From NCBI RefSeq assembly GCF_023721415.1, contig NZ_JAMQVC010000002.1, forward strand, positions 1-64,000: 64,000 nucleotides of DNA, read 5' to 3'. The position numbers and the translations under genes were made by a program. Under the pieces are notes generated by a model. That model was not told the origin of the DNA. It searched no databases and worked only from the letters and a program-made list of their open reading frames with translations. Shown piece after piece: positions 43,902-52,288 of the stretch; the stretch's first letter is position 1; every line of letters starts with the position of its first letter. This DNA comes from Galbibacter mesophilus (GTDB taxonomy: Bacteria > Bacteroidota > Bacteroidia > Flavobacteriales > Flavobacteriaceae).

Positions 43902-45050
43902 TTGGACTTAAACTACAATATAATTTCGTTTGTTGATGCGCTTGGTGTTATACAAGGGCTTATTCTTGGTTCATTGCTATTAGCGGTACATCAAGATAAT
44001 CGGAAATCTACTTTATTTCTAGGGTTATTTATTTTAGCATATTCATTAGAGTTGTTACCCACCATTTTGGAAGATGTGAAGTTGATTGATTGTTACCCTA
44101 GACTCACTTATTTGCCCTTCGATTTTAATTGGTTGTTATTCCCACTTTTCTATAAATATGTTAGGCGTATTTCTGTACTTTCTGAAAAAGTAAATTACAT
44201 TTATTTATATCCAGGCATTCTGTCCTTTGTTTTCCAAGTAATAGTTTTTTGTTTTCCTTTAAGTGTTCAAACCGCTATTTATGAGTCTATTACGTATCTT
44301 ATTTTTTCTTTATTTGGAATTATTTATTCTTATTGGATAGGGATAAAAACAGTTCGTTGGATTAATTCCCATATAAATGAAGTTCGTAATCAGTTTTCAA
44401 AAACTGAAAAAAGGGAACTTAAATGGGCAAAGATGTTTGTTATCGTTGGACTGTTGTTTATTACATGTAGCGTTGTTTTCGTAATTTTTGCAGACTCCTT
44501 TTGGGTTCATCTCTCCTTTTCATTGATAAATGTAGCATTACTGTATTGGATTTCTCTCCGCGGAATTTTACAAAAAAATGTTTCTTCCTTATTTGGGAAT
44601 AGCACTTTCAGTAATGAAATTCCGCTGGCACCAGAAGTAGTGGGAGAAGTCAGTGATGCAGTTTCCAACACGGGAAGCGAAGGTATTTTGGAAGAGAATG
44701 AATTTAATAAACAAAAGCAACTTGTTGAGAAAGTAACCACGGCGGTCATTCAGAACGAGTTGTTTAAAAAAGAAGACCTCACGATAATTGAAATTTCAAA
44801 AGAAGTAAACGAACATCCAAGAACTATTTCAGCAGCGATAAATAAAGTCCAGCAATCTAATTTTAATTCTTTTATCAATTCTTTTCGAATTGAAGAAGCC
44901 AAAAAAATATTGATTTCTCCACGGGCAGAAAATTTAAGTATCGAAGGCGTAGGTAATGAAGTAGGATTTCATAGTAAAAGTGCTTTTTATGCTGCTTTCA
45001 AAAAAATAGTAGGGAATACTCCGGCTCAATATCAAAAACAAAACTCTTGA
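43902..45050 (+). CDS. Seven-transmembrane AraC-type transcription regulator
   Basis: This 382-residue membrane-bound regulator has about seven hydrophobic helices between residues 8 and 225 (for example ALGVIQGLILGSLLLA and LFPLFYKYV). A linker and a C-terminal AraC double helix-turn-helix follow: DLTIIEISKEVNEHPRTISA, then GVGNEVGFHSKSAFYAAFKKI with the NTPAQYQ signature. The start is TTG 43902; a near-consensus -7 element CATATTTG at 43880-43887 leaves only a short leader, which supports this start. It is divergent from the sigma gene and upstream of the exported ClpP-fold gene set. The signal sensed is unknown. Confidence 0.87.
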   Translation: MDLNYNIISFVDALGVIQGLILGSLLLAVHQDNRKSTLFLGLFILAYSLELLPTILEDVKLIDCYPRLTYLPFDFNWLLFPLFYKYVRRISVLSEKVNYIYLYPGILSFVFQVIVFCFPLSVQTAIYESITYLIFSLFGIIYSYWIGIKTVRWINSHINEVRNQFSKTEKRELKWAKMFVIVGLLFITCSVVFVIFADSFWVHLSFSLINVALLYWISLRGILQKNVSSLFGNSTFSNEIPLAPEVVGEVSDAVSNTGSEGILEENEFNKQKQLVEKVTTAVIQNELFKKEDLTIIEISKEVNEHPRTISAAINKVQQSNFNSFINSFRIEEAKKILISPRAENLSIEGVGNEVGFHSKSAFYAAFKKIVGNTPAQYQKQNS

Positions 45051-45120
45051 TTTTCTTCAGGATAAGCAATATTCAATAGTATACATTTTCGGGATATTCG
45101 ATTGTTGTTCCCTGATCCTT

Positions 45121-45245
45121 CCTTAAATACTTCTACATTATTCAAGTACTGATTCCTGATTTCAGCATATTTAAGTCCGCTTTTTATGCACTTTGGTACT
45201 GAATTCTGAAATCCATACGCTTCTACTTCCTGATTCTTAGATATA
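45121..45245. repeat. Degenerate short-repeat tract
   Basis: Related strings recur: TACTGATTCCTGA at 45147 and TACTGAATTCTGA at 45197, plus two CTTCTAC strings. Parts can be read as 7-base units (GTACTGA, ATTCTGA, AATCCAT, ACGCTTC, TACTTCC, TGATTCT). It may be a decayed heptamer array like those elsewhere in the window. The remaining intergenic bases hold no obvious site. Confidence 0.35.
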
Positions 45246-45307
45246 TCGCATTTAATTTAGAAATCTTTGTAAAGCCAAACGAAACTATTATACAATTTTG
45301 GTAACAT

Positions 45308-45514
45308 ATGAAAAGAACCAGCAAAATTCTTTTAGTGCTTTTACTGCTATTATGGGGGACATACGTTCTTTGGGAAATTCAATTGCAAAGATGGATTGAA
45401 ATCACCAAAAATGGTGGAGCAGTGTTAAGAGTTGACTTAATTATTGTGTTGCCGTTCTTACTAATTTTTTCGTTTTACGTAATCCAAATAATAATAAAAA
45501 ATAGGAAACAATGA
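45308..45514 (+). CDS. Small two-helix membrane protein
   Basis: This 68-residue protein has two transmembrane helices (about 7-24 and 43-62) separated by a short polar loop. I do not recognise the family. Its last codons overlap the start of the next gene in an ATGA arrangement (45511-45514), indicating translational coupling and a likely functional link to the exported ClpP-fold protein. Confidence 0.65.
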   Translation: MKRTSKILLVLLLLLWGTYVLWEIQLQRWIEITKNGGAVLRVDLIIVLPFLLIFSFYVIQIIIKNRKQ

Positions 45515-46644
45515 CACAAATGATTTACAAACTATTGGTGACCATCTTAGTGTTTTTTTCACTGAATGGCATGCAGGCTCAATCACTTAAGAAATTGCTT
45601 AAAACTAAAAAGGCAAATAGTCTTGAAAAGTGTGAAAAGAAAAATGGTTATTGGTATCAAGGAAAATGTTGGGCAAACTTTAAAGATTTTGATGATAATA
45701 TTACCAAAGAAGACGTCGATCGAGTAGTGGCTGAACAAATGGAGATTGCTAAAGATTATGGGCTAAGTATTGGTGGAGATAACAAAGCAGTGACTTTCTT
45801 TATGCCACAAACAGACGGTAAGCAAATATTTGTTGTAACAGTTTATAATGAAAACAACCAACAATATACGCTTTTACAGATGGGGGAATTTATTGAAGGT
45901 AAATCAAATAACCTACAAGCCATTCTCATTGAAGGACATATTATGGATTTTGGGGAGGACGAGGAAGCAATGAAAGAAGCGGTTCTAGCGGGGGGGGCTG
46001 TCGAAACTAGAATGGAAGGTTTGGGTGACGACCGAAAGTTAATCAGCCACGGAGAAATGACATACATGAACAGTGAAAAAGCAGTGCCATTTACATTAAA
46101 AGCAGGAGCAGAGCTGGTTGGTATGGGTGATACTACGCTTGAGGTAAAAGGAGATGAGGTTTATCTAAATGGAACTTTGGGAACCAAGAGTTACAAACAA
46201 TTTAAAGACCTCTTAAAGAAGCATCCAGAAGTAAAAACTGTTGTATTGCAAAAAGTACCTGGGTCTGTAAACGATGCAGTGAATATGCATACCGGTAGAC
46301 TAATTCGTGAAGCCGGCCTTAATACCAAAGTATTGCCCGATAGTGATATTGCATCTGGAGGTGTCGATCTGTTTTGCGCAGGAAATGAAAGAATTGTAAT
46401 GCAGGGGGCTAAATTGGGTATACACTCTTGGGGAGGCGACGGACTTAGCGCAGGAGATTTGCCCAAGGACCATCCTGCACATCAGTACCAACTTGCCTAT
46501 TTTACCATGTGTCTAGGTGAAGAAAAAGGCCCCGATTTCTATTTTCTAACACTTGATTCTGCCCCTGCGGATGGCATGTATTATATGACTGATGAAGAAA
46601 TTAGAAATTGGACAGTTGCAACAAAATTTGAAAAAAAGAAATAA
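45511..46644 (+). CDS. Exported ClpP/crotonase-fold protein (COG3904-like)
   Basis: This 377-residue protein has a signal peptide ending near MQAQ. A short Cys-containing segment (CEKKNGYWYQGKC, residues 41-53) follows, then an uncharacterised middle domain. The C-terminal domain resembles the ClpP-like superfamily of periplasmic proteins: EVYLNGTLGTKSYKQFKDLL, ending in HTGRLIREAGLNTKV, with candidate nucleophile Ser282 in DIASGGVDLFCAG and candidate base His305 in LGIHSWGG. A serine-hydrolase role in the periplasm is plausible but unproven. It overlaps the small membrane protein gene by four bases. Confidence 0.7.
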   Translation: MTQMIYKLLVTILVFFSLNGMQAQSLKKLLKTKKANSLEKCEKKNGYWYQGKCWANFKDFDDNITKEDVDRVVAEQMEIAKDYGLSIGGDNKAVTFFMPQTDGKQIFVVTVYNENNQQYTLLQMGEFIEGKSNNLQAILIEGHIMDFGEDEEAMKEAVLAGGAVETRMEGLGDDRKLISHGEMTYMNSEKAVPFTLKAGAELVGMGDTTLEVKGDEVYLNGTLGTKSYKQFKDLLKKHPEVKTVVLQKVPGSVNDAVNMHTGRLIREAGLNTKVLPDSDIASGGVDLFCAGNERIVMQGAKLGIHSWGGDGLSAGDLPKDHPAHQYQLAYFTMCLGEEKGPDFYFLTLDSAPADGMYYMTDEEIRNWTVATKFEKKK

Positions 46645-46677
46645 TCGAGAATAGTCAAATATTAAAATTAACAAACA

Positions 46678-47097
46678 ATGAAAAATTTAATAAACTTTTT
46701 TGCCGTAATGATAGTTTTAGTGAGTTTGTCATTATCCGCTCAGGATTCCACATTTGAAGCCACAAACACGAATGTCCTACACAATTTACCAGAATATGTC
46801 GTGATCACTTCAGAAAACACTAAGCTTTTAGGAGGTATAAATATTACTATAGATTATAAGAAGTCTCAGTACCAAGATGCGCTTGAGGAACTTGAAACAT
46901 TGCTACAAAATAGAAAGAAAATGCGAATTAGAAACCAAACAGATCTACTTAATGCATTATCTAGTTTAGGATTTGAATATGTTGATGCTTACAACGCAAC
47001 GGCTGGAACCATCGGGGCAGCTGCTGGCAATGATGTTGATATCTTTGGTAGTCAGGCTAAATACCGTATCAATATGGTATTTCGGAAGAAGTCTTGA
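46678..47097 (+). CDS. Small secreted protein of unknown function
   Basis: This 139-residue protein has a clear signal peptide (FFAVMIVLVSLSLSAQ). The mature part contains a helical stretch (SQYQDALEELETLLQNRKK) and a glycine/alanine-rich segment (TAGTIGAAAG). I do not recognise the family. It lies 33 bases after the ClpP-fold gene in the same direction, so it may be cotranscribed with it. Confidence 0.65.
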   Translation: MKNLINFFAVMIVLVSLSLSAQDSTFEATNTNVLHNLPEYVVITSENTKLLGGINITIDYKKSQYQDALEELETLLQNRKKMRIRNQTDLLNALSSLGFEYVDAYNATAGTIGAAAGNDVDIFGSQAKYRINMVFRKKS

Positions 47098-47281
47098 TTT
47101 TAAATAGTAAACATAATTTATTATCTCATAGAAAGCATCAAATAGAAATTTTTAATCGCTACTTAGATCATATAATTTGATCTGTTCAAACAATAATAAA
47201 ATCACTTTTTGAAGCCAGTCGAATATGTTGTTTGCAAAAAATGAGTTTAGTTTTTAGTTTAAATGTGGGTTGGTTTGAGTT

Positions 47282-47315
47282 AAAATGCCGAGGGGTGGCT
47301 ACCTCTCGGTATTTT
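47282..47315 (+). terminator. Terminator after the ClpP-fold gene set
   Basis: AAAATGCCGAGG pairs with CCTCTCGGTATTTT allowing wobble and one mismatch, about 185 bases after the last stop codon. It has an AT-rich tail rather than a pure T run. The rest of 47098-47494 holds nothing else I can name. Confidence 0.55.
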
Positions 47316-47494
47316 ACATATATATTTATAGCTGTGGTTAAACCGAAGTCAGAATTTATACGGGATTCTAAGGCTTTCTAAGCCGCCTTTTAAAAAACAA
47401 ATATCCTAGCAAAACGCTACAGAAAAGACTGTAACAACAATTAAAATTTCGTTAATTTCAGCAAATACTTTTTAAATTTTGTAATTTTACAGCG

Positions 47495-47914
47495 ATGAAA
47501 AGGGTTTTCCAAAAAATAGTGTCGGTTGTGATGGCTTTGGTGGTAATGTTTACCACGATGTCGTTTACATTGGATTTACACTATTGTGGAGACGCTTTGG
47601 TTGATTACAGTTTTTTTACAAAACCCGAAAGTTGTGGCATGGACAAAGTGCTGCCTGCAACGAATTGTGAAAATACTACAATGAGCAAAAAATCATGTTG
47701 CTCAGACCAAAAAATAGTCAAAGAAGGTCAAGATGACCTAAAAACAGCGTTTAATACTCTTACTTTTGAGCAACACACTTTTGTTGCCGTATTTTTTTAC
47801 ACTTATAAAAATCTGTTCGAAGGATTTGATAAAAATTTCATTCCTTACCAAGATTACTCGCCGCCTTTTATTGAACGGGACGTTCAGACACTTTACGAGA
47901 CTTATTTAATTTGA
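47495..47914 (+). CDS. HYC_CC_PP family protein
   Basis: This 139-residue small exported or membrane-anchored protein has the three family marks that give the name: LDLHYCGD near residue 28, SKKSCCSDQ near residue 66 and DYSPPFIERD near residue 123. The N-terminal hydrophobic segment (VVMALVVMFTTMSFTL) is a signal or anchor. Members commonly sit beside metal-efflux genes; the Cys residues suggest metal binding, though the function is not established. It precedes cusA by 126 bases. Confidence 0.85.
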   Translation: MKRVFQKIVSVVMALVVMFTTMSFTLDLHYCGDALVDYSFFTKPESCGMDKVLPATNCENTTMSKKSCCSDQKIVKEGQDDLKTAFNTLTFEQHTFVAVFFYTYKNLFEGFDKNFIPYQDYSPPFIERDVQTLYETYLI

Positions 47915-48040
47915 TTTTTAGACAGTAGTCCCGAGGTTTATCGGGAAATTCAGCCCAACGGAAAACCGTTAAGGGCTTGTTCTGCTTTCAGTATGGCTAA
48001 ATAGCTACCTATTTGTATAACTGTCTAATTATCATTTTGT

Positions 48041-51000
48041 ATGCTCAACAAAGGTATAAAATTTCTTATAGAAAATAAGTTGGTTTCGGTACTGATGCTC
48101 TTCCTTTTTGTGGGTTGGGGTTTGGTTAACGCACCTTTTGATTGGGACACGGGAGTATTGCCAAGAGACCCCGTAGCTGTGGATGCCATTCCAAATATTG
48201 GGGAGAATCAACAAATTGTATTTACCAAATGGGAGGGACGTTCACCTCAAGATATTGAGGACCAAATTACCTATCCTTTAACTACTGCTCTTTTAGGTAC
48301 TCCAGGGGTAAAAACCATTCGCAGTTCTTCAATGTTTGGAATATCAAGTATTTATATCATTTTTGAAGAAGATGTAGAATTCTATTGGTCGCGAAGCCGA
48401 ATTCTTGAGAAACTCAATTCCCTGCCAAGCGGGTTGTTGCCAGCGGGTGTTAACCCCGCTTTAGGTCCCGATGCTACTGGTTTAGGCCAAATTTTCTGGT
48501 ACACACTGGAAGGTCGCGATGAAAGTGGTGAGGTTACAGGTGGATGGGATTTACAGGAGCTTCGTAGTTTACAGGATTATTACGTGAAATATGCACTTTC
48601 TTCTGCTGCTGGTGTAAGTGAGGTAGCATCCATTGGCGGTTATGTTAAAGAGTATCAAGTGGATGTTGAGCCCGAAAAAATGCGTCAATATAATATTGGG
48701 TTGGGCGATATTGTAAAAGCGGTTAAAGAAAGTAATCAGGATATTGGTGCGCAAACCCTTGAAATGAACAATGCGGAATATCTTGTAAGAGGCCTTGGTT
48801 ACATAGAGTCCATTGAGGATATTGAAAATGCTGTAGTAAAATCTGATAATTTTATCCCGATTCGGATTAAAGATGTGGCGAGGGTTCATTTGGGGCCAGC
48901 ATCAAGACGCGGTATTTTAGACAAGGAAGGTGCCGAGGTTGTTGGTGGTGTCGTGGTTGCGAGGCATGGTGCCAATCCGATGGAAGTAATTTCCAATGTA
49001 AAAAAACAAATTAAAGAACTCAGCGACGGACTTCCTTCAAAAGAACTTGCAGACGGAAGGACTTCACAAGTAACCATTGTTCCTTTTTACGACCGTACCG
49101 AACTCATTCACGAAACTTTGGGAACCTTGAATGAAGCCCTGACCTTGGAAATTCTAATAACCATTTTGGTCATTATCGTAATGGTTTTCAATCTTCGAGC
49201 TTCTATTTTAATATCGGGATTGTTGCCCGTAGCCGTTTTGATGGTTTTTATCGCCATGAAACTCTTTAATGTGGATGCGAATATCGTAGCACTTTCAGGT
49301 ATCGCGATTGCAATTGGCACGATGGTGGATGTAGGGGTAATCCTTGCCGAGAACATGATACGCCATTTGGAAGATGAAAAATTACGATTACAGAGCAACG
49401 GTAAACCTTATTCTACAAACGAAATAATTTATAATGCTACTGCAGAAGTTTCAGGAGCTATTTTTACAGCTGTAATGACAACCATTGTAAGCTTTTTACC
49501 TGTCTTTACCATGATAGGAGCTGAAGGCAAATTGTTTCGTCCTCTAGCTTTTACCAAAACAATGGCACTTGCCGCATCTTTGGTAATTGCACTATTTATC
49601 ATTCCTCCGTTAGCCGCCATATTTTTTAAAAATACAAGCCTCCGTAAAAGAACGCGTTATATCATAAATATAACTTTAATTGTCGTTGGTTTAGTGGCAA
49701 CTATTTTTGGGTATTGGTTAGGTCTTGTCCTTGTTGCTTTTGGAATGAACAATATTTTAAGCGCTTACTTCAAAAGGCAGGTGTATCAGTTTTCATCGTT
49801 TAATTTTTCACTTACCGTTACAACCATACATTTAATAATTTCAGTCATAACCATTGTTTTCTTGCTGGCAGAATATTGGCGACCGTTAGGATTCGATAGA
49901 AGCCTTATCATGAATCTAATTTTTGTCGGAATATGTTGCTTTGGAATTTTAGGTATGTTTTCATTGTTGCGCCGTCACTATGACGCAATCCTGAAATGGG
50001 CCCTCGAGAATAAAGCACTTTTCTTAATAATTCCTAGTACATTATTCATTTTTGGACTTCTTATTATGCGGAATACAGGCAAAGAATTTATGCCAGCCCT
50101 CAATGAAGGTTCTTTCCTACTAATGCCGACATCGTTACCACATGCCGGCGTGGAGGAGAATAAGAGAGTTTTACAACAATTGGACATGGCAGTAGCCACC
50201 ATTCCAGAAATTGAAACCGTTGTGGGAAAGGCAGGGCGAACAGAGTCGGCTCTTGATCCTGCGCCACTTTCTATGTATGAAAATATTATTCAGTATAAAT
50301 CTGAGTTCATGCAAAACTCCGAAGGGAAAAAACAACGTTATAAAGTAAATGAAGACGGATTATTTTTACTGAAAAACGGCAAGTACCATGTAAATCCAAA
50401 CAATAAGGTTGAAAATGATGCTAATTACACCGCTGAACAACTGCAATCTATCGTAGAAAAAGCCGATTTGATTGAAGATGATAACGGAGAGTATTACCGA
50501 AACTGGCGTCCGCAAATTGAAAATCCAGATGATATTTGGAATGAAATTGTGAGAGTAACAAAGCTTCCTGGAATTACATCCGCACCCAAGTTACAACCCA
50601 TAGAAACCCGATTAGTGATGCTGCAAACTGGTATGCGCGCACCAATGGGCATTAAAGTTAAAGGGCAAGATTTACAGGAAATTGAAGCGTTTGGGCTAAA
50701 GTTGGAAGAAATTTTAAAACAAGCCGAGGGCGTCAAGGAACAGGCGGTATTCGCCGACCGTATCGTAGGGAAACCTTATCTGTTAATTGATATAAAACGG
50801 GATCAATTAGCACGTTATGGGATTTCGCTTATGACGGTTCAGGAAATACTCGAGGTAGCCGTTGGTGGTGTTCCTTTAACGCAAACTGTTGAAGGTCGTG
50901 AACGTTATAATGTTAGGGTGCGTTATCCAAGAGAATTACGGGATAACCCTTCGGATTTAAAAAATATATATGTCCCAGTTGAAAATGGTAGTTCTGTACC

Positions 51001-51820
51001 TCTAGGGGATTTGGTAGACATTCGTTATGAGCAGGGACCGCAAGTAATCAAAAGTGAAGATACATTTTTAGTAGGCTATGTGCTGTTCGATAAATTGGAT
51101 GGTTTTGCTGAAATTGATGTAGTTGAAAATGCGCAGCAATTAATTCAGAATAAGATTAACGAAGGAGAGTTAATTGTACCGAAGGGTGTTAGTTATAAAT
51201 TCAAGGGAACTTATGAAAACCAATTGCGTGCCGAAAAAACATTGTCGGTTGTTGTGCCTTTATGTTTATTGATAATTTTTCTCATTCTTTATTTTCAGTT
51301 TAAATCGGTAACCACTTCATTAATGGTATTCACAGGAATCGCGATAGCATTTGCTGGTGGATTTGTAATGATATGGCTTTTTGGACAGGATTGGTTTCTC
51401 AATTTTAGTGTATTCGGTGAAAACCTTCGCGACTTGTTCAACTTAAAGACGATAAACTTAAGCGTTGCGGTTTGGGTAGGTTTTATTGCTCTTTTTGGCA
51501 TCGCTACCGATGATGGCGTAGTAATGGCCACTTATCTCACACAAACCTTTAGTAAAGAAAAGCCAAATGATATCACAGGAATCCGCGTTGCCACTCGCGA
51601 AGCGGCAGGGAAACGTATCCGCCCTTGCTTAATGACCACGGTAACAACTGTATTGGCTTTATTGCCAATACTTACATCCACGGGAAAGGGAAGCGATATC
51701 ATGATTCCGATGGCTATTCCAATAATTGGGGGAATGCTAATTGATGTTACTTCTTATTTTCTACTTCCAGTTTTATACAGCTGGCGGGAAGAGGGAAAGT
51801 TGAAAGTGAAAAGTGAATAG
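48041..51820 (+). CDS. cusA: CusA/CzcA family heavy-metal efflux RND transporter (Cu/Ag type)
   Basis: This 1259-residue inner-membrane pump of a tripartite efflux system is driven by the proton gradient. Family marks are WEGRSPQDIEDQITYPLT near residue 68, AIGTMVDVGVILAENMIRH (TM4 region), KEFMPALNEGSFLLMPTSLPHAG and the late TM segment GFIALFGIATDDGVVMATYL. It is about 200 residues longer than E. coli CusA; extra hydrophobic sequence lies around residues 535-620 and a polar insertion around 740-820. The last residues (KLKVKSE) and the stop codon are encoded by the first units of a heptamer array, suggesting the original 3' end was replaced. Confidence 0.95.
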   Translation: MLNKGIKFLIENKLVSVLMLFLFVGWGLVNAPFDWDTGVLPRDPVAVDAIPNIGENQQIVFTKWEGRSPQDIEDQITYPLTTALLGTPGVKTIRSSSMFGISSIYIIFEEDVEFYWSRSRILEKLNSLPSGLLPAGVNPALGPDATGLGQIFWYTLEGRDESGEVTGGWDLQELRSLQDYYVKYALSSAAGVSEVASIGGYVKEYQVDVEPEKMRQYNIGLGDIVKAVKESNQDIGAQTLEMNNAEYLVRGLGYIESIEDIENAVVKSDNFIPIRIKDVARVHLGPASRRGILDKEGAEVVGGVVVARHGANPMEVISNVKKQIKELSDGLPSKELADGRTSQVTIVPFYDRTELIHETLGTLNEALTLEILITILVIIVMVFNLRASILISGLLPVAVLMVFIAMKLFNVDANIVALSGIAIAIGTMVDVGVILAENMIRHLEDEKLRLQSNGKPYSTNEIIYNATAEVSGAIFTAVMTTIVSFLPVFTMIGAEGKLFRPLAFTKTMALAASLVIALFIIPPLAAIFFKNTSLRKRTRYIINITLIVVGLVATIFGYWLGLVLVAFGMNNILSAYFKRQVYQFSSFNFSLTVTTIHLIISVITIVFLLAEYWRPLGFDRSLIMNLIFVGICCFGILGMFSLLRRHYDAILKWALENKALFLIIPSTLFIFGLLIMRNTGKEFMPALNEGSFLLMPTSLPHAGVEENKRVLQQLDMAVATIPEIETVVGKAGRTESALDPAPLSMYENIIQYKSEFMQNSEGKKQRYKVNEDGLFLLKNGKYHVNPNNKVENDANYTAEQLQSIVEKADLIEDDNGEYYRNWRPQIENPDDIWNEIVRVTKLPGITSAPKLQPIETRLVMLQTGMRAPMGIKVKGQDLQEIEAFGLKLEEILKQAEGVKEQAVFADRIVGKPYLLIDIKRDQLARYGISLMTVQEILEVAVGGVPLTQTVEGRERYNVRVRYPRELRDNPSDLKNIYVPVENGSSVPLGDLVDIRYEQGPQVIKSEDTFLVGYVLFDKLDGFAEIDVVENAQQLIQNKINEGELIVPKGVSYKFKGTYENQLRAEKTLSVVVPLCLLIIFLILYFQFKSVTTSLMVFTGIAIAFAGGFVMIWLFGQDWFLNFSVFGENLRDLFNLKTINLSVAVWVGFIALFGIATDDGVVMATYLTQTFSKEKPNDITGIRVATREAAGKRIRPCLMTTVTTVLALLPILTSTGKGSDIMIPMAIPIIGGMLIDVTSYFLLPVLYSWREEGKLKVKSE

Positions 51821-51906
51821 TAGAAAGTGAAGTTGGAAGCTAGATGCTAGATGCTAGACGTTAGAAGTTAGAAGTTAGAAGTTAGAAGTGAAAAGTTAAA
51901 AATTAA
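51795..51906. repeat. In-phase array of sixteen 7-bp repeats, left arm
   Basis: Sixteen heptamers fill 112 bases exactly. They progress from GAAAGTG/AAAAGTG, through AAGCTAG and ATGCTAG (twice), to AAGTTAG (three times), AAGTGAA and AAGTTAA. The array starts inside cusA, contributes its stop codon, and ends 5 bases before the start of the four-helix-bundle gene. The GAAAGTG/AAAAGTG units are the complement of the units at 52311-52345. Confidence 0.9.
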
Positions 51907-51911
51907 GTATT

Positions 51912-52256
51912 GTGAAAAAAAGTGTTTTAAAAGAGAAGAGTTTTGAGTTTGCAGTGAAAATTGTGCGATTGTCAAAGCAATTGAATCAGCAGAAAGAATT
52001 TTTTCTATCTCGTCAGCTTTTAAGAAGCGGAACAGCAGTAGGAGCTTTGATTTGCGAGGCTGAGCTTGGTGAAAGTAGGGCAGATTTTTCCCATAAAATG
52101 AATATAGCTCTTAAAGAAGCGAATGAAACTCACTACTGGATTGATTTACTCATAGCTTCAGAAATAATGAATAGCGAACAAGTTAAGGCTGAAAAATCTT
52201 TGGTCACAGAAATAGTTGCAATGCTGGTTGCCACCTTAAAAACGATTAGAAAATGA
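51912..52256 (+). CDS. Four-helix-bundle protein (23S rRNA intervening-sequence / Avd-like)
   Basis: This 114-residue protein of the TIGR02436 type has the core FEFAVKIVRLSKQL, LSRQLLRSGTAVGALICEAE, SRADFSHKMNIALKEANETHYW and a final helix. Members occur inside 23S rRNA intervening sequences and as free-standing genes, and are related to the accessory protein Avd of diversity-generating retroelements; their activity is not known. The start is GTG 51912. Its position between cusA and tolC, flanked on both sides by heptamer arrays in inverted orientation, looks like a cassette insertion into the copper operon. Its stop overlaps the longest tolC frame. Confidence 0.88.
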   Translation: MKKSVLKEKSFEFAVKIVRLSKQLNQQKEFFLSRQLLRSGTAVGALICEAELGESRADFSHKMNIALKEANETHYWIDLLIASEIMNSEQVKAEKSLVTEIVAMLVATLKTIRK

Positions 52257-52288
52257 TTTCAGTAATTTACAGAAACTCAACAAACAGA

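Noticed and set aside
51912-52256. Diversity-generating retroelement
   Set aside because: The protein is Avd-like, but no reverse transcriptase, template repeat or variable repeat with adenine changes is visible.
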